A DNA stretch of 64,000 nt from Homalodisca vitripennis. Its lineage: Eukaryota > Arthropoda > Insecta > Hemiptera > Cicadellidae. Both the position numbers and the translations under genes were made by a program. The notes under the pieces are model-generated. The model saw only the letters and a list, made by a program, of their open reading frames with translations, was not told the DNA's origin and did not search any database. The stretch covers positions 1 to 64,000 of the forward strand of contig NW_025778902.1 in the NCBI RefSeq assembly GCF_021130785.1, given 5' to 3'. Of the stretch, positions 59,769-64,000 are shown piece by piece; position 1 is the stretch's first letter; every line of letters begins with the position of its first letter.

Positions 59769-61571
59769 AAAATTTGGGAAAAGTTTTTAAAAAAAAAAAA
59801 AAAAAAAAATTTTTTAAAAAAAATTTAAACCCAAAAGGGGGAAACCTTTTTCCATTAAAAAATTTTTAAAAAAAATTTTTTTCCTTTTAAAAATTTTTTA
59901 CCCTCCCAAAATTTTTTGGGTTTTTAAAAAAAACCCCTTTTTTCCCCCCCCCCAAAAAAAAAGGGGGGGGAAAATTTTTTTTTGGGGGGGGCCCTTTTTA
60001 AAAAAACCCCAAATTTTTTTTCCCCCAAAAAATTTTAAAAATTTTTTTAAAAAAATTTTTTTAGATTCAATAAAAAAAAAAAATTTTGGGCCCCCCAAAA
60101 AAAATTTTTTTTTTTTTCTTTCCCCCGGGGCCCCCCCCCCTCCTTTCCTGGCCAAAAACCCCCAAAACCCCCTTTCCCCAAAAAAACCCCCCCAAAAAAA
60201 GGGGGTTTAAAATTAAAAATTTTCCCCCCCTTTCCCCCCCAAAAAAAACCCGGGCCCCTTTTTAAAGAAAAAAAAACCCTTTTTTTTTTAAAAATTTTTT
60301 TAAAAAAAAAAGGGGGGTTTTTTTTTTTTTAAAAAAATAAAGGGTTTTTTTTAAAAAAAAATTTTTTTTTTTCAAATTTTAAAATAAATTTTTGGGGGGA
60401 AAATTTTTTTAAAAAAAAAACCCAAACCCAAAAAAATTGGGCCCCCCCCCAAAAATATTTAATTTAAAAATTAAAAAATTTTTTAAAAAAAAACCCCCCC
60501 CTTTTTTTTTTTCCCCCTTTTTTTTTTTTTTTTTCCAAAAAAATTTTAAAACCCCGGGAAACCCCCCTTTAAAATTTTTTTTTCCCCCAAAATTCCACCA
60601 AAAAAATTTCCCTTTTAAAAATAAAACCCTTTAAATCCAAAAAAAAAAATTTTTTTTTTTTTTTGGGGTTTTTTAAAAAAAAAAATTTCCCGGGGCCCCA
60701 AAAAAAAAATCAAAACTAAATTTTTTTTTTTAAAAAAAAAAAAAAAGTTTGAAAAAAGGGGTTTCCCAAACAAAAATGGGAAAACCCGGGGTTTTTGGGT
60801 TTTTTGCCCTTTTTGGGGGGGAAAAAAAAAAAAACCCCGGGGCCTTTTTAAAAAAAATTTAAATTTTTTAAAAAAAAAAAATTTTTTTTTGGGAAAAAGG
60901 AAAACAAAACCCGGGGTTTTTTCCCCTTAAATTTTTTTTATTAAAATTTTTTTTTAAAACCCCGGGGGGGGGGAAAAATTTTTTTTTGGGGGGGTTTTTT
61001 TAAAAAAATTTTTTTTAAAAAAAAAAAGGGCCCCCAAAAAAAAAAATTAAATTTTTTTTGGGGGGGGAAAAATTTTTTTTATTAAAAAAATTTTTTTAAT
61101 TTTTTTGTTTTTTTTTTTTTTTAAAATTTTTTGTTTTGGGGGGGGGGTTTTTTTTTTGGGGGGTTTAAATTTTTTAAAAATTTTTTTTCCCCTTTAAAAC
61201 CGGGAAAAAAAAAAAAAATTTTTTTTTTTCCCTTTTTCCCCCCAAAATTTTTTAAAAAAAAAATTTTTTTTTAAAAAAACCCCAAAAAAAACCCCAAGGG
61301 GGTTTTTTTTTTTAAAAAAAAAATTAAATTTTAAAAAATTAAAAAATTTTTTTTTTAAAAAAAAAAACCCCAAAAACCGGCCCCCAAAATTTTTTTTTAA
61401 AAAAAATTTAAAAAATTTTTTTCCCCTTAAAAATTTTTGGGGGAAAAAATTTGGGGGTTTTTTTTTTTTAAATTTTTTTTTGGGGGGGGGTTTTTTTAAA
61501 AATTTTTTTTTTTAAAAATTTTTTTTTTTTTTAAAAAAAAAATTTTTTTTAAAAAAAACCAAAAAAATTCC
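50691..61571. other. Homopolymer-run block, probable sequencing or assembly artefact
   Basis: Almost every base is part of a run of three to twenty identical bases, over 10.9 kb, with abrupt ordinary DNA on both sides. All four bases form runs. A and T runs dominate, G runs are common at about 54.1-54.7 and 55.8-56.1 kb, and C runs dominate with almost no G from about 57.1 to 60.2 kb. There is no unit, period or motif as in a satellite. All frames here translate to Phe/Lys/Gly/Pro strings and are not genes. No known genomic DNA looks like this, while stretched basecalls of poor long reads do. Confidence 0.9.
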
Positions 61572-62773
61572 TCAGAATAGTACGACGCCGATTGAGCAGG
61601 CGTTTCAAATCCGGATCACCAAAATCCCTAACCAAAATTGATAGATCTCTGTTTTTTGGACGCCATCTCCTTAATTTTGTAATAAAAACTCAAAAAGTTG
61701 CATTGTATTTTTGTTTAGGCCTCGACTCTTTAAACGGGAAGGAGACTGAAAAAGCTTTATTAATTAAACTCATGAATGCTTCAAACTTGCATTCACATCC
61801 TCTATTGTTGATAAAATGGACCAATCCGTTGAAGCCAGTATGGACTTGAAATTTTTAATCTGGTTCTTAGAGATCACTAGTTTTCAGAATAGAGACCTTT
61901 TCTACCCTCAGACATTTGGTGAGATAAATAATTTGAGAATGATGATCGGACAAACCATTAAATGTCACCTCACATCGGATGTTACTTTTAACATCTGTAA
62001 AACATTATCTAGGAGAGATTACACCGGTTGCAGTTAATCTTGTCGGTTGGTTTAAAATTTTATTCATGTTAAAGGAGAAAAATACTTTGTAAACATGAGA
62101 ATCGTTACTTGCTACAAAGTTCAAGTTAAAGTCCCCACATATTATAGTTCGTTGATTTCGCCTTAATAGGCCAGTCAACAGCTGCTCCATTTTAAGCAAA
62201 AAAATCGTTTATGTTTTTACAGGGAGGAGGATAGACACAGACCAAATTAATTATTGAAGTGTCTAAGAAAGACTGATCACCAACTTTAAACTCTAATTTT
62301 ACAATTGTGCATTCAAAGCAATCTTCATTTGAAAATTCAAATTTCCAGCTCGGCTAGCCGTGTTACAGAGAAATCAAAATATTGACTCATTGTGTCTAAA
62401 TATGGCCACCCCACCGCCAGCGGAATTTTTCCGACAGAAAGATGTAACACATGAATACTGTGGGATTACCACCAACTCCCCATCGCCCAACCAGTGTTCT
62501 GTGAGGCAGATTATATCAGGGGCCCGAGCCCACGGCAAGCAGAGCTCCGAAACCTTGTGTGTAACGCTCCTTATATTTGATGGTATATGATGAAGTCATC
62601 CCATTTCTGCTACCAGCTGTTGCTACTAAGGTAGAAAAATTGCCAAACTCCTCTAATTTCGATGAATTCCCCTCTGGCCAGTTTTCACTAAAAAAATCTG
62701 AATCATCATTTACGGATAAAGGCAAATGCGGAAAAATATTCAAGTTCGATAACTTAAGTCCATCCTTGATCAT
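61572..62773 (-). pseudogene. LINE ORF2 N-terminal part: EEP endonuclease and linker
   Basis: This would nick target DNA to prime reverse transcription. The ATG at 62773-62771 lies inside the end of ORF1. Motifs in order on the minus strand are IICLTEHWL (catalytic Glu codon 62497-62499), SAGGGVAIF (about 62415), TIICGDFNLNF (Asp near 62132) and GLSDHHSQ (61939-61950). These are the expected Glu, Asp-x-Asn and Ser-Asp-His sites of apurinic-type endonucleases. A linker then runs to the border of the homopolymer block. Frame changes lie near 62560, 62340-62200 and 61840. All catalytic residues seen are intact, so only the frame is damaged. Confidence 0.8.
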
Positions 62774-64000
62774 TAATGTCGGAAGCGCTGCTGGATCCCC
62801 GGTCGATGATGCTGTTCGGTCTGTTCTTCACCGGTGCACGGCCGCAGTCTCCAGTTGCCGGAGGATGTGTCGCCGCCAAGTCTAAGTTCTGGCACCTCTC
62901 ACCGTTCAGCTCAGTTGCAGAGATTTGCTGTAGTTCTGGAGCCAGCTGCAATGTGTTCTCTGTCGAAGATGAAGCGATCTCATGGGTAGGAACGCAGTCT
63001 TGACGATTCACATTTTTCATGGACTTCAGCATTTTCTCCGCATTAGTATGTTTTTGCCAAGGCCATTCAGGTGTTGGCCATGTCGCGGGTGAATAATTTT
63101 CTACTGAAAGTACTAACGTCCACAATAGGTACTCTTTCTTGTTTTTAATATGTTTAAATTTTCGTTAATTCTTTTAATTTCTCTATCAATTAGTCCGTTA
63201 GGAGGGAGATCATGTCGGTGAAATAAATTTACCACTACAAAATTTGTATGTCTATTCGACTTCACAAACCGAGTGAGAGTTCCCTGGCGACCTGCTATTC
63301 TCTTTAATGGTGCTGACATCATTAGAACCCGCCATTATGAAAAACAGCATCCTTATCTCCACGCGTTGATGCCAACTCTTCACAGTTTTTAGTACGTAAT
63401 GAAGAGGAGCGCCAGCGTTTGCACAAACAAACACACCCGAATGTCTGTTCAGATGTTTACACAATTTGTCTGTCAAATTTTTTGCATGGCTATCTCCATA
63501 TACATCTACAAGTTCAATTACTATTTTTCTTCTGTTGAACTGTATGACCTTGGACTCTTGTCTTATTGGGACCACTACCGAGACCGACTGATCTTTGGAT
63601 TGTGTTTTTACGTGAATAGTTCTTTCCTTTTCTTGTTCCCCTCTGTAAGTTAGATTGGAAGAACTCACTCTCTTCTTCCTCGGACAAAATTGTAAATCTG
63701 TTTTTAATTTCCAAAAACTCAGGATATTGTGGATTTTCCTTAGCTGCTAGAACTCCTTCCTCCATTGCTCGGATAGTGGAAATAAATTTGTTCTGCTTCC
63801 TCTTGTAATATTTTGCATTGAACACAATTCTCTTCGTTTTCTGTCTGTAGTGATCTTATCTGAGGATTTAATTTCTGTTTGGGTGGACGAGTCACATTTT
63901 AAAGACATTAGACTTCGCCAAATGCTTGAACATTCTCACAACTCTGTGGCCTGTTTAACTCAACTTTCGCTTCTTCAAGCTGTCTGGTCAACCTCCTGTA
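62754..64000 (-). pseudogene. LINE ORF1 with SGNH/GDSL esterase-like domain, partial
   Basis: The protein comes in from the window edge with a charged, coiled-coil-like stretch (LTRQLEEAKVELN) and a C-x2-C pair near 63815. A segment EFLEIKNRFTILSEEE follows. The esterase-like domain begins with VDVYGDSHAKN (Ser codon near 63490), continues with IMAGSNDV (about 63325) and then FHRHDLPPNG (about 63215), which carries the Asp-x-x-His type end. These are blocks I, III and V of the SGNH fold known from ORF1 of CR1-group LINEs. Frame changes near 63520 and 63310 break it. The end is a low-complexity Ser/Glu/Pro-rich tail closing at 62754. Its role in retrotransposition is not known in detail. Confidence 0.75.

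Larger units (their letters stand above)
61572..64000 (-). mobile_element. Non-LTR retrotransposon with esterase-type ORF1, partial
   Basis: On the minus strand the element enters at the window edge inside ORF1. It continues through ORF2 endonuclease and linker, and is cut by the homopolymer block at 61571, where the reverse transcriptase should begin. ORF1 and ORF2 overlap by about 20 bases. The layout fits CR1/Jockey-group LINEs. Confidence 0.8.

Noticed and set aside
50691..61571. Many open frames of 60-180 codons rich in Phe, Lys, Gly or Pro
   Set aside because: They are translations of homopolymer runs and exist in several frames and on both strands at once. No domain or codon logic.
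61592..61849. 85-codon plus-strand frame at the right edge of the homopolymer block
   Set aside because: It is antisense to the LINE ORF2 linker, which reads sensibly on the minus strand.

Overview
The window looks like a piece of a transposon-rich, AT-rich arthropod genome, most likely an insect. The signs are an env-bearing Ty3/gypsy (errantivirus-like) element, several LINEs with apurinic endonuclease and reverse transcriptase, a Tc1/mariner-like element, another DDE-type DNA transposon and many dispersed repeats. I found no host gene I could defend and no CRISPR, operon or prokaryotic signature. The species cannot be fixed from the sequence.

Layout. 1-5130: AT-rich non-coding DNA with a CA microsatellite and fragments of dispersed repeat families, called A, C and D here. 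5131-8014: a decayed LINE whose 3' end is present twice. 8750-13440: a copy of dispersed repeat family B, split by a 2.95-kb DNA transposon (9542-12489) with 33-bp inverted ends and an AATT target duplication. 13441-23978: mostly non-coding, with a tandem repeat, a tRNA-like SINE and a 5'-truncated LINE on the minus strand. 23979-34047: a complete LTR retrotransposon with two near-identical 476-bp LTRs, primer binding site, gag, pol, env and polypurine tract. 35285-37637: a Tc1/mariner-superfamily element with 28-bp ends, TA duplication and a broken long-spaced DDE transposase. 39750-48880: two more copies of family B, a second copy of family A and a strong hairpin. 50691-61571: almost 11 kb made only of homopolymer runs, which I read as a sequencing or assembly artefact. 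61572-64000: a minus-strand LINE with an esterase-type ORF1 and the endonuclease part of ORF2, cut by the artefact on one side and the window edge on the other.

How it fits together. Nearly everything recognisable is mobile DNA, partly nested, as shown by the DNA transposon inside a family-B copy. The LTR element has LTRs that differ at only three positions yet carries many frame breaks. Two of the three LTR differences are homopolymer length changes. With the homopolymer block, this suggests that a good part of the apparent damage is uncorrected long-read error and not decay. The biologically most interesting items are the split-repeat DNA transposon with an unusual DDE-like protein, the env-bearing element, the three-copy family B, and the long-spaced Tc1/mariner element.
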